Shown: one piece after another, positions 19,094 to 27,965 of the stretch | Layout: each line of letters opens with the position of its first letter | How positions within the stretch are numbered: the stretch's first letter is position 1 | NCBI GenBank assembly: GCA_002733865.1 | Contig: NVXM01000005.1 | Coordinates: 107,330-171,329, forward strand | From: Sphingopyxis sp. | GTDB lineage: Bacteria > Pseudomonadota > Alphaproteobacteria > Sphingomonadales > Sphingomonadaceae | Length of the DNA stretch: 64,000 nucleotides | Direction: 5' to 3' | The notes under the pieces: model-generated | What the model was told of the DNA's origin: nothing | The model's input: only the letters and a program-made list of their open reading frames with translations | The model's database searches: none | Translations under genes and position numbers: made by a program

Positions 19094-21341
19094 TTAGAAT
19101 TTAGTGCCGATGGTTACGCCATAGGTGCGAGGAGAAGACAGATGATTATAGTCAAAACCAAAGCCACCCAGCAGATCGACGCGGGACGTGAAGTAAAATT
19201 TGTTGGTCAAGTTTTTGCCCCAGACGGAAGCATTCCAGCGTCCGTCAGCCGACTCCCAGTCGATATGACCTGAAAGCACGGCGTAACCAGCTTGTTCAAG
19301 TCGAAGCGTATTTGATACATCGAAAAATTGCTCGGCAGTATATGCAATATCACCGGTCACATTCACTTTACCGCTCTCATTGTCGAATAATATCACGTCA
19401 GCGCCGGCATTGACGGTAGCTGATGGAGCATTGATCAGCTTGTTACCCGCTACATCGGTACCGCTAACAATACCCTCCTGGACCTTGGCATCCAGTAAGC
19501 CAAGGCTACCTCTGAATGTAATCCAGTCAGCAGGCCACGCGGTAAACTCAACTTCAGCACCCAGGATTCGGGAACGCGGAATGTTCAGCAATGTTTGTGC
19601 TGCTGTGGCGGGGTCGACATTGATAAATTGCTGATTGCGGTATTTATAATAAAATGCCGCCATGTTCAGCGTGAATGTGCGATCATCAAATTGGTTTTTC
19701 GACCCGATTTCGAATGAATCAACTTCTTCTTCGGTCGCGACGTTCAACTCTGATGGATCGAAAAACGCCTGCGCATTAAAGGACGGTGCCCGGAAGCCCC
19801 TCTATAAGTCAGATATATCAGATTATCCCGACCGGCCTGGAAATCGACGCCGATTTTGCCGGAAAGATTGCTTATTTTATATTCCAGCGGAGAGGCCGGA
19901 GTCGGTATAGTAATACCAAGCACTGCGCCGGATGGCCCAACCTGTTCCGCGATGAAATTGGACTGCGTGCCGGTATCCCGGGTAAATCGCAGACCACCTT
20001 TGAGTTTTATCGAGTCCGTTATTTCGAAACTGGCGTCCGAGTAGATCGCTATGCTCTTCTTGGTCTGGTTGAAGCTGTTGCGGAAATTGCATGCCTCACC
20101 TGCCGTAGTGGCGGCACAATCCGCATCATCCACGTCACCATCACCATCTACGTCACCGCCGGAAGCAACATCCTGGACGATCTTGAACGTCGACTGGTTG
20201 TAGACCTTTTCCCTATTATAATAGGCACCAAGAATGAAATTGAACGGGCCAGAAAAATCACTGGTCAACCGGATATCTTGAGCAATCTGGCTCGCGCGAT
20301 CGACATAGGGTATTTCGAGGAGCTGAATTCCCTGACCATCTGTATCCTCGGTGAAATTCAGCGATCCCATGTCCCAAGAGGTGACACTTGTAATGCCGAG
20401 CGAGTCCGACAAATCAAAATTGGACGTCAGGGCAACCGAGTAAGTCCTCGCATGGCGCCTTGTCGTCTCGTTTGCAGCGATCTGTCGGTCAGAAAGCCCG
20501 GCCCGGTTTATTGCAGCAGGTTCAGCATAGATGCCGTAGTTGCGGGGATTTTGAAAGCTGGTGGAGCCGCGCAGGGTAAAGTCAACGGCACTCGATGCCT
20601 CGACGTAAAGTGAACCGCGAACACCATATTCGCGAACTTCCGCCAAATCCGGTTGCCCGGGAAGAACATTTTCGAACCAGCCATCTGCCCGCGAGAATGT
20701 GCCTGCAATGCGCGCAGCAGCAATGTCGCCGAGCGGGACGTTTACCGCGCCATTGACGTCGTAGCGATTATAATTGCCGTAACCCAGATTGACGTTGCTG
20801 GAGAACTCGCCCAGCTTGGGTGCGCGGCTGATAAGATTGACGCCCCCCCGGTCGTGTTCTTCCCGTATAGAGTTCCTTGCGGACCGCGGAGAACTTCGAC
20901 TCGCTCAAGATCATAAAGCGCAACCCCGTAAAAGGCAAAATTGCCTTTATAGACTTCGTCATAATAAGTTGCGACGGGACCACTTTGATTGAGACTGTAA
21001 TCGCTCAATGAAACGCCTCGCAATGCAAATATGGGTGTGTTGTCCCCGACAATCGAGGTCAGTTGCAGATTGGGAACCTTGTTTACTAGTTCGTCAACCT
21101 GCGTTGTCCGGCCCTTTTCGAGAGCGTCTCCACCTATTGCGGACATCGATATCGCAACATCCTGCAGGTTTTCAGAACGTTTGTTTGCGGTCACAACGAT
21201 GACGTTTGAATCGTTTTGCGTGGCAGCTGCTTCATCTGCATTCTGGGCCAATGCAGGGTTCGCGGCGACCAAAAAACCAGCGATAAACAAAGATGTGCTC
21301 ATTCGTTTCTGCTTTAAAATTTGTCTGCTATAAACTCTCAT
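19094..21341 (-). pseudogene. Frameshifted TonB-dependent receptor (copy 1)
   Basis: Outer-membrane TonB-dependent receptor, closely similar along its length to the intact 750-residue receptor at 39463-41715. The signal peptide, plug (VIVVTANKRSENLQDV) and barrel ending in a terminal Phe are all recognisable, but in three frames. A first one-base loss lies at or beside a run of seven G (20843-20849, minus strand), right after the GKNTTGGA codons. A second lies near 19800 before the GFRAPSFNAQAFFDPSE segment. The receptor lies downstream of the amine dehydrogenase operon and was probably once co-transcribed with it. An IS5 element now separates them, inserted 19 bases upstream of its start. 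Either indel could be a sequencing error, but two independent ones favour true decay. Confidence 0.85.
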
Positions 21342-21360
21342 AATATAATCTCCCTCTTTA

Positions 21361-22633
21361 GGCCACCTCGAAAAATAGTCCTTCCCAACGCGATCAAAAT
21401 CCGATTCAAGGATGCTGAGACAGCGAGGTATTTTGCATCATGAGCCAACCGGGATTTTTTGATTTGAGCCGCCGTTATGAAGGTCTGGATGCGTCGGGTG
21501 ATCCGTTAGTGGCGATAGCAGCGTCAGTCCCCTTTGAGCTATTCCGGGGCAAGCTTCAGCGTTCACTGGTCAAAGGCGGGCTACGCAAGGCGGAACGGGA
21601 CCGCAAGAGCGCGGCGAGCCGTAAGCCGTGGGACGAGGTGCTGATCTTCAAGGTCTTGGTGCTTCAGGCGCTCTACAATCTGTCGGACGATGCGATGGAA
21701 TATCAGTTACGCGACCGGCTGTCGTTTATGCGGTTCGTCGGGCTGGGGCTGGAAGATGCGGTGCCCGATGCCAAAACGCTGTGGCTGTATCGGGAAGCTT
21801 TGGCCAAGGCTGGGTCGGTTGAGGGGCTGTTCAATCAGTTCGACACCTATCTCAAGGCCAAGGGCTATCTCGCAATGGGAGGCCAGATTATCGATGCGAC
21901 CATCGTTCCGGCCCCGCGCCAGCGCAACTCGCGCGATGATAATAGCATGGTCAAAGCCGGGAAGACGCCGCCGGAATGGGAGGCTCACCCCGCCAAAAAC
22001 CACCAAAAGGACAAGGATGCCCGCTGGACGAAGAAGCACGGCAAGTCGCATTTTGGCTATAAGAACCACATCAGCATCGACCGGAAGCACAAGCTGGTGC
22101 GGCGTTACGCGGTCAGCGCGGCCTCGGTGCATGACAGCCAGAAGCTGGAGGATGTGCTTGACCCGGATAACACCGCCAGCGGCGTGTGGGCCGATAGCGC
22201 CTATCGCAGCGCAGAGACCGAGGAGATGCTCGCCGACCGCGCGATGAAGAGCTACATCCATCGGCGCGGCAATCGGGGCAAGCCGCTCACGCCGCGTCAG
22301 GAAGCAGCCAACAAGACCCGCTCAAAAGTGCGCGCACGGGTCGAGCATGTGTTTGGCACCCAGCACACCAGCATGGGCGGAAAGTTCGTCCGCGCCATTG
22401 GCATCGTCCGGGCTACGACAAAGATCGGGATGCAGAACCTGGCCTACAACATGCGGCGTCTGGTGGTGCTGGAAAGGGCGGCAGCCATCGTAACCTGAGC
22501 CTCCTAACCCGAAGGAAAGGCTGCACCGACCCAAAAGAGACCAAGGAAAATCCCGAAATCACCCAACCTGCGAGAGAGAGTGCCGCAGTCGAATCGTCAT
22601 GTCAGCCGTAAATCCGCATTGTTCGAGGTGGCC
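21361..22633 (+). mobile_element. IS5-family insertion sequence, complete
   Basis: A 1273-bp element with terminal inverted repeats GGCCACCTCGAA at 21361-21372 and its reverse complement at 22622-22633. TTA flanks both ends (21358-21360 and 22634-22636). Removing the element and one TTA restores the sequence AAAGTTAAAGAGGGAGAT, which matches the uninterrupted leader of the second TonB receptor gene near 41717-41735. That comparison confirms both the boundaries and the 3-base duplication. Confidence 0.92.
21440..22498 (+). CDS. IS5-family DDE transposase
   Basis: A 352-residue intact transposase. Catalytic residues are visible as the Asp in GGQIIDATIV, the Asp in VWADSAYRSA and the Glu in RVEHVFGTQ. 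It resembles the transposase at 9380-10459 in overall plan but is a different IS. The gene is intact, so the element may still be active. Confidence 0.95.
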   Translation: MSQPGFFDLSRRYEGLDASGDPLVAIAASVPFELFRGKLQRSLVKGGLRKAERDRKSAASRKPWDEVLIFKVLVLQALYNLSDDAMEYQLRDRLSFMRFVGLGLEDAVPDAKTLWLYREALAKAGSVEGLFNQFDTYLKAKGYLAMGGQIIDATIVPAPRQRNSRDDNSMVKAGKTPPEWEAHPAKNHQKDKDARWTKKHGKSHFGYKNHISIDRKHKLVRRYAVSAASVHDSQKLEDVLDPDNTASGVWADSAYRSAETEEMLADRAMKSYIHRRGNRGKPLTPRQEAANKTRSKVRARVEHVFGTQHTSMGGKFVRAIGIVRATTKIGMQNLAYNMRRLVVLERAAAIVT

Positions 22634-22658
22634 TTAACTTTATTATTTTAACCGAGCG

Positions 22659-23195
22659 CTATTTGACTTTATCGATCAGGTTTCTGCGAACCTGTTTCAA
22701 TTCATCGACCAGCGGACGTTGTCGCAATGTCGCCACTTCTTCCTGAGAAAATTCCAATCGTTTATCGATTTGCGAAGACGATCCCATTGTCCGGACCATC
22801 CAGTTGAGTAAGTAAGTCAGATCTTCGTCGTTCAAAGGCGATCGCGATACGCCCGGAACCCGCACCAGAAATTCCCGTCCGTCCGGGATTTTCTGAAAGG
22901 CGGCAACGTCGACCATTGTCGGAACATCGCGGTCGGGATGTCCCTCGCCATTGGGACCGTGGCACCCCTGGCAATTCATCGCCCATTGAAACCCCGCCTT
23001 GTCTTCCAATGCTATGGCTCCAGAAGTAGCCGTCGCTGGTGCGTTCTGATCGGTCATCGTGGCCAAGGCTGGTGACGCTTGGCCACGCGGAGGACTGTTA
23101 CCGTCGCCTCCCGAGAGCCCGAGCGAATAGGTCACCAGAACTCCAGTTATTGCCATGCAACTGAACACCATCCATCGAGTTGACGGTAGCGGCAT
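22659..23195 (-). CDS. Periplasmic cytochrome c of the amine dehydrogenase operon
   Basis: A 178-residue class I cytochrome c with one haem site, CQGCH (Cys75, Cys78, His79). A hydrophobic N-terminal segment (about residues 10-27) acts as signal or anchor. It starts 3 bases after the small-subunit gene, so it is co-transcribed with the dehydrogenase and is the likely electron acceptor or a relay to the terminal oxidase. The aromatic amine dehydrogenase cluster also carries a monohaem cytochrome gene after the small subunit, to my recollection. It is not related in sequence to amicyanin. The axial Met cannot be placed with certainty. Confidence 0.88.
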   Translation of the reverse strand: MPLPSTRWMVFSCMAITGVLVTYSLGLSGGDGNSPPRGQASPALATMTDQNAPATATSGAIALEDKAGFQWAMNCQGCHGPNGEGHPDRDVPTMVDVAAFQKIPDGREFLVRVPGVSRSPLNDEDLTYLLNWMVRTMGSSSQIDKRLEFSQEEVATLRQRPLVDELKQVRRNLIDKVK

Positions 23196-23198
23196 GTA

Positions 23199-23759
23199 TC
23201 AGGATCCCGCATCCTCAACTGCAACGCCTACAATGACAGCAGTTGAGCAGTTGTAGGCCTCTGTGGTCGATCCCAGACACCAGTTATAATCATTATTGGC
23301 CTGCGCACGCACCATGGGGCGGTCGTCTTCATTATTGTTGCAAAGACAGCGGCCGCAACTCGTGGTGCCGCAGCAGTCATTATAGGAAATAATATAGGAA
23401 CGTCCATCGGCGGGGTTCTGGCAGGTCCCTATCCACGTAATCGGGGACATTTCTGTTCCGGGCGGGCAACTGGAAGTCGTTCCGCCACAACATGTGCACA
23501 GGAAACCGTCGATGCCGCAATAGCGCCAATAGTCACAGCTTGCCGGATCGCCCGGATCATTGTCTTTGCCGGTCGATTGCGGGGCTACTCCGGGATAACC
23601 GGGTGGTATTTTCGAAGCAGCTCTTGCAACCGGCAAGAGAGGAAATGCTGCCGCGCCAACGACCGCGCTGCCAAGCAGCGCAAATATACCGCGCCGCGAT
23701 GTCCTTTGCGCCATTCTTCGGCTTGCGCCTTCGAACAGCTTGTCAATCTTCAATGTCAT
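23199..23759 (-). CDS. mauA: Quinoprotein amine dehydrogenase small (TTQ) subunit
   Basis: The catalytic subunit that oxidatively deaminates primary amines with the tryptophan tryptophylquinone cofactor. The 186-residue precursor has a twin-arginine signal (SRRGIFALLG at about 21-30). It then shows the Cys-dense core CDYWRYCGIDGFLCTCCGG, with 14 Cys in the mature part. The two cofactor tryptophans align as Trp109 (ITWIGTC) and Trp160 (YNWCLG). Their 51-residue separation equals that of Trp57 and Trp108 in methylamine dehydrogenase. Sequence alone does not tell methylamine from aromatic or alkyl amine specificity. It overlaps mauD by 1 base. Confidence 0.95.
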   Translation of the reverse strand: MTLKIDKLFEGASRRMAQRTSRRGIFALLGSAVVGAAAFPLLPVARAASKIPPGYPGVAPQSTGKDNDPGDPASCDYWRYCGIDGFLCTCCGGTTSSCPPGTEMSPITWIGTCQNPADGRSYIISYNDCCGTTSCGRCLCNNNEDDRPMVRAQANNDYNWCLGSTTEAYNCSTAVIVGVAVEDAGS

Positions 23760-24409
23760 TAGCTGGCCTCCCGCTCGGGTGATGTCCTGAAGGACGGATC
23801 GCTTGCTGCGACAGGTGCGCGACCGAGATATTCCTGCAAAGATCCAACATCACGGTCATAAGCTTCGACGAGGCTTTCGAGATGCTCGCGGCTGTTCACC
23901 AGCCCGAAGGAAGCGACCTTTCCTTCACTAGTAAGCAGCACAGCATATGGAAGTTTGGCGACGCCCAGGCTCATGCCCAGCGGATCGGACAGAACATAGG
24001 GAAGCCGCGAAAGTCCTGTATGCGCGATAAACTCCAGATGCTCTTTACGCTCGCCCCCGGCGCTGGCTATGACAAGCTCCATGCGCGATTTTTCGGATTT
24101 CTCCATCGACAACAAGGCGGGCAATACGGACTTGCATACTGGACAATCCGGAGCGGCAAAGAATATCAGCTGAGCCTTTTCATTGGTGCGCTTACCGCCA
24201 ATGATGACCTCGTTTCCCTTGATGTCCGTTTCTGACCGCGCGTCTATGATCGTGCCTTTTTCCAGAAGCGCGTTGGTCGCGAGCGCGCCCGCTGGCGCAA
24301 CGCGCTCGAACAGGACGCCAATCTGCCGTACGAGCAAGAAATTAACGCCTGCCAATATCAGCACCACTATCCAAAGCGCGATCTGCGAAACAATCATACC
24401 GTCGGACAT
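23759..24409 (-). CDS. mauD: MauD thioredoxin-like disulfide protein
   Basis: MauD is a membrane-anchored thioredoxin-fold protein needed to form the six disulfides of the TTQ small subunit. An N-terminal membrane helix spans about residues 7-28, and the active-site motif Cys89-Pro-Val-Cys92 (DCPVCKSV) is in place. The 216-residue length fits the family. It lies between mauE and mauA with 1-2 base spacings. Confidence 0.93.
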   Translation of the reverse strand: MSDGMIVSQIALWIVVLILAGVNFLLVRQIGVLFERVAPAGALATNALLEKGTIIDARSETDIKGNEVIIGGKRTNEKAQLIFFAAPDCPVCKSVLPALLSMEKSEKSRMELVIASAGGERKEHLEFIAHTGLSRLPYVLSDPLGMSLGVAKLPYAVLLTSEGKVASFGLVNSREHLESLVEAYDRDVGSLQEYLGRAPVAASDPSFRTSPEREAS

Positions 24410-24411
24410 AT

Positions 24412-24954
24412 TTATGCTCCCAATCGAATTAGTTTGATGCGATGTGAAATCGCAAAAATCTCGGCCAAAGAACTTTGGATAAGAAACAGGGCAAGCGCGG
24501 CTGCAGCAGCGTTGCCAATATCAAAAATGGTCGGGGCTACAGAAATGCTAGCCGAAGCCAAAAACAGAGCCAGCGCGGTAAACAGGAGGTTGCGAACCAC
24601 CATCCACTTACGGATCGGCTGAGGACCCTCTCCCCACTCGCATCCGCAACCCATGTTGCCGCGTCCGGACATCAAAGCGTAAGCCAATAGCCCGCCATAT
24701 GTGAAGAACAATACGGCGCCAGCAACGGCGGCAATTGCAACCGAGGCGCCGGAAAGCAACAAGACACCCACCAAAGCCTCAAACAGGGCTAATGCAATAC
24801 TGACGGGTTTGAGCCAGCTCCTCGGAAGGATTTTATATCCAGCCAGGCTTTGTCTGAATTGCTGCCCACGCAATATCTTGTGTGCGGCAGCGACCAGAAG
24901 CAATGCTGCCAGGAAATAGATGATCGCAACATACAAGATTGGAGCCACAGTCAT
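24412..24954 (-). CDS. mauE: MauE membrane protein
   Basis: A 180-residue polytopic protein with four or five membrane helices, of the MauE/DoxX-like family. MauE is needed together with MauD for export, folding or disulfide formation of the amine dehydrogenase small subunit. A GMGCGCEWGEG segment near residue 100 holds closely spaced Cys residues that could exchange disulfides. The start overlaps the large-subunit stop by 4 bases. Confidence 0.9.
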   Translation of the reverse strand: MTVAPILYVAIIYFLAALLLVAAAHKILRGQQFRQSLAGYKILPRSWLKPVSIALALFEALVGVLLLSGASVAIAAVAGAVLFFTYGGLLAYALMSGRGNMGCGCEWGEGPQPIRKWMVVRNLLFTALALFLASASISVAPTIFDIGNAAAAALALFLIQSSLAEIFAISHRIKLIRLGA

Positions 24955-26162
24955 CGCTGCATTTCCACCGCATGAAGGACGAAGGCTTCCGAGGACATGA
25001 ATCCGCCAATTTCACGCAAATGCTTGTCTGAAGACAAATCGTAGACGTCCAGTCCCATCGAAGCGTTCGTTACGATCAGAAGCGGCCGCTTGGCTCGCGT
25101 CGCTTCGATCGAAAAGCCACCATTTTTCAGCTCGATCTTCCGGACGATGGACTTTTTGACGGGGTCGAGCACCCAAACTTCGCTGCCACCGATTTTGTGA
25201 TCGCCTTCTTTTACGGCCTCGCGCATCAACACGTAAACTAGGCGATTGGCGTCAGCAGTAACGACTTGCCAACCGGAGGGCGCCCAGCCGGTGTCCCCGG
25301 CAAAATGCCATTTCGGAGTGATGACGGGATCGCCCTCACCAAGGTTCACTGCCTGCAGACTGCCGCCGAATGTCGGAAAATAGAATGTGTTGCCGACTAC
25401 GCCGGCCTTCATAAACATTGCGTCATTATCAATATCGTTGAAGGCTTTGGTTTCGAAAGTGTCAGCCACTTTGCCGCTGGCATCCAGCTGGAAGGCGACC
25501 ATCTTCCCGTCGCCGCAAAGCGATGCAAAACCGCGGGCGCCCCTGGGATAAATCAGCGAGCAGCCAGGAATATCAATCTCGTTGACCAGTTTCTTGCTGT
25601 CGAGATCGATAACGGCCACGCCGGAAGACGGAGTGAATGTAAACACCAGCGCAAATTTTTGATCGTTGGTAAGACGAAACGCATTTTTCTGGGTAACCGA
25701 CATGCCGCGATTATTGTTCGGCAGCAAAATTTCTCCGGTCGTTTTCAGCGTGCCCTGGTCATAGACCGTGACGACATCTGTGCGCTTTCCGCGAGACCCG
25801 CGCGAATAGAATGTCTCCGCGACGTAGAGTTCGTTCCGTTTCGAGGATTGCAAAAATGTGGCAAATTGGTCAGCATCGATCTGTCCGCGATAATTTCTGA
25901 CATCCGCCCCGGCGTCGATGACCATTATTTTCCCGCGACCGAGCGTGTTGAAATTCAAGTCGTGAGCAAACACCCAACTGTCTTTGTACAGGCCCTGCAG
26001 ATTCTCGCTCTTGCCAACTTCTTCGATATCCAGAGCAGGCATATTAGCAAAAGGAGCCGCCCCTGATCCTGAGCTATTCTCATCACCGGGCTGTGAAGAG
26101 CAACCCGACAAAAGCAATAATGCCGTGGCGGCAATCGATAGAAGTTTCTGATTAACTGGCAT
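24951..26162 (-). CDS. mauB: Quinoprotein amine dehydrogenase large subunit
   Basis: The beta-propeller large subunit of the periplasmic amine dehydrogenase, 403 residues as expected. Typical segments are VFAHDLNFNTLGRGKIMVID, RGKRTDVVTVYD and FYFPTFGGSLQAVNLGEG. The N-terminus reads LLLLSGCS with a lipobox Cys at residue 21, so a lipoprotein signal is predicted. That is unexpected for a large subunit normally described as soluble in the periplasm. It is the first gene of mauBEDA-cytochrome c. The promoter upstream carries two tandem 16-base operators. A truncated, diverged copy lies at 41732-42490. Confidence 0.94.
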   Translation of the reverse strand: MPVNQKLLSIAATALLLLSGCSSQPGDENSSGSGAAPFANMPALDIEEVGKSENLQGLYKDSWVFAHDLNFNTLGRGKIMVIDAGADVRNYRGQIDADQFATFLQSSKRNELYVAETFYSRGSRGKRTDVVTVYDQGTLKTTGEILLPNNNRGMSVTQKNAFRLTNDQKFALVFTFTPSSGVAVIDLDSKKLVNEIDIPGCSLIYPRGARGFASLCGDGKMVAFQLDASGKVADTFETKAFNDIDNDAMFMKAGVVGNTFYFPTFGGSLQAVNLGEGDPVITPKWHFAGDTGWAPSGWQVVTADANRLVYVLMREAVKEGDHKIGGSEVWVLDPVKKSIVRKIELKNGGFSIEATRAKRPLLIVTNASMGLDVYDLSSDKHLREIGGFMSSEAFVLHAVEMQR

Positions 26163-26178
26163 AAGCGAGTCTTCCTTC

Positions 26179-26222
26179 TAGTACGGATGTCCTAGTTAGT
26201 ACATTTGTCCTATTATTGTAAA
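26179..26222 (-). promoter_or_regulatory. mauB promoter with two tandem operators
   Basis: Two dyad sites TAGTAC-N4-GTCCTA lie at 26179-26194 and 26197-26212, 18 bases apart centre to centre. On the minus strand a -35-like TTTACA (26217-26222) precedes an 18-base spacer and a weak -10 (TAACTA, 26193-26198), so the distal site overlaps the spacer. The same operator and -35 arrangement occurs before the second mauB copy and before the acyl-CoA synthetase gene. Binding by the TetR protein at 29741 is inferred. Confidence 0.65.
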
Positions 26223-26561
26223 GGCCCGCCGGAATTTTTCTGCTATGAAGCTGCAAACACCTGATTTCATATGGATCTGAATAACTTCTGTGGTTGCCGC
26301 CCGTTGTGCAAGAAGTTTCTAAACCTATGTGCAAGTAATCGAGTGCGGTCTTCTGTAAGGCCTATATATGCGGCATTTTCGAGAAGCCGCTGGCCGGTAT
26401 GGTGATCTGCGGATCAAGTGCAAATCTAACCGTCGAGCTCTAAGCTCTTGTCATTCACCTGGTTTTACTGATCCAGATCTGCTCGATCTTTTTGCCCATT
26501 CGGGTCGTCGCCTTCTTACACTCCCCTTATCCGGCGTCAGGTAGATTTCGCCGCATGTTGA
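26223..26561. other. Gene-free DNA between mauB promoter and IS110
   Basis: No gene is supported. The right part (from about 26440) probably belongs to the non-coding end of the IS110-family element that follows. Short frames show no family features. Confidence 0.4.
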
Positions 26562-27593
26562 TCATGCTGCTACCGCCTGCGCCGGAGCTCGATAGTCCTC
26601 GTTTTTTGTCGTCAACGCCCAAATCGTCCGCGCCATCTTGTTGGCCAAAGCGATCGCCACGAGCATCCGAGGCTTGCGTGCTGCCATGCGTGCGAGCCAC
26701 GAACCTTCCGGGATCGATTTACTGCCCAGCCAGTTCAAGCGCGACATCGCGCCGATAATCAGCAGCCTGCGGATATCAGACTGCCCTGCCTTGAAAATCC
26801 GCCCAAGTCGCTCTTTGCCGCCGGAGGAGAACTGTCGTGGGACGAGACCGAGCCAGGCGGCAAAGTCACGGCCGCACTGAAAGTTCTCCATTGGCGGAGC
26901 AAAAGCTTCCACCGCGAGCGCAGTCATTGGGCCAACTCCGGGTATGGTTTGCAAGCGCCGCGCTGTTGCAGCTTCGGCCGCCAGCGTTTTTATCTTCATG
27001 GTTCGGCTATTAATGCGGACCGTCTTTTCGGCAATCTGTTCCAATAAATCCTGACATTCTTCGCGCATTAAATCTGGCAAATCGCTGCCGGGCGCATCAA
27101 GTATCTCTGCAATCCGGTTGATCTGGCGGATCCCCTGCGGAACAACATGGCCATATTCATAGAGGCTCGCTCTCAAAGCATTGACCAGTTCGGTGCGCTG
27201 ATGAACGAGTCGTTCGCGGGCACGAAATAAAATTGCTCTGCTTTGCTGCTCGGCGGACTTCGGCTCAACGAAACGCATCTCGGGCCGCTGCGCCGCGATT
27301 ACGATCGCCTCGGCGTCCGCTGCATCATTCTTCTGCCGTTTCACAAATGGCCTCACATATTGGGCCGCAATCAGCTTCACTTCATGACCAAGCCGGATCA
27401 TCTCGCGCGTCCAGTAATGCGCGCTGCCGCACGCCTCCATCACCACCACCGCCGGCGGCTGCTCAGCCATGAACCTGGTGAAACTCTGCCGCGACAGCTT
27501 CTTGCAGAACTGTGGCTGCCCCGTCATCGAGGCCGCGTGCAGTTGAAAAACATTCTTTGCCAGATCCACTCCAATCATTGTATCTTTCGTCAT
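26562..27593 (-). CDS. IS110-family transposase
   Basis: A 343-residue serine/DEDD recombinase of the IS110 family. The N-terminal RuvC-like DEDD domain begins MIGVDLAKNVFQLHA and includes KNDAADAEAI. The C-terminal transposase-20 domain shows IPGVGPMTALA and FAAWLGLVPRQFSSGG with the catalytic Ser region. The gene appears intact. It is in the same orientation as a different IS110 gene at 27966. Confidence 0.93.
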   Translation of the reverse strand: MTKDTMIGVDLAKNVFQLHAASMTGQPQFCKKLSRQSFTRFMAEQPPAVVVMEACGSAHYWTREMIRLGHEVKLIAAQYVRPFVKRQKNDAADAEAIVIAAQRPEMRFVEPKSAEQQSRAILFRARERLVHQRTELVNALRASLYEYGHVVPQGIRQINRIAEILDAPGSDLPDLMREECQDLLEQIAEKTVRINSRTMKIKTLAAEAATARRLQTIPGVGPMTALAVEAFAPPMENFQCGRDFAAWLGLVPRQFSSGGKERLGRIFKAGQSDIRRLLIIGAMSRLNWLGSKSIPEGSWLARMAARKPRMLVAIALANKMARTIWALTTKNEDYRAPAQAVAA

Positions 27594-27965
27594 GGTTGCC
27601 GTCCTTTCCGCTCAGTGGCTGTAAACGCTACTATCTTGGCATATTATGATGCCGTCTGGGAGGGCGGCAACCACCCCATCTAACCGGCTGATGCCGGTCG
27701 TCTAATCGTGGGTCATAATGCAAGTCCTTTTTGTAATTGTAGGCCGTAAATGTGTTGGCTGATCATGATTGTGTATACCGGAAGCAGGGTCGTCTTCGCA
27801 GTCAGCATGAACCGCTGCATGATGGAGCTTCGCGGGAGGGGCCTTTCAATGTAGGTTACGCACTTCGCTAAAGCGCGGTGCAACCGGCATCGCGGAATGG
27901 CCCAGCTCACGTCCCCGGCAGGGACACGCCCATGCGTTCAGTGCATGAACGCTAGGTCGAGACAA
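27594..27965. ncRNA. IS110 non-coding flanks, candidate bridge RNA region
   Basis: No gene between two IS110-family transposases. Stem-loops are visible: CCGGC-TGAT-GCCGG near 27679-27692, GTCCC-CGGCA-GGGAC at 27911-27925 and GCGTTCA-GTGCA-TGAACGC at 27934-27952. The last two lie just past the transposase at 27966 (its 3' side). A matching pair of hairpins occurs at the same place beside the decayed IS110 copy at 34827-34860. IS110-family elements encode bridge RNAs in their non-coding ends, so this is a candidate. Its limits are unknown. Confidence 0.4.

Noticed and set aside
9314..22633. Composite transposon made by the two IS5-family elements around the leucine operon
   Set aside because: The two elements are different IS types, and each has its own flanking duplication (AGAT and TTA), so they inserted independently.
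22659..26162. Definite assignment as methylamine dehydrogenase
   Set aside because: The TTQ core is shared by methylamine and aromatic amine dehydrogenases, and no amicyanin or mauG gene is present; the substrate must be left open.
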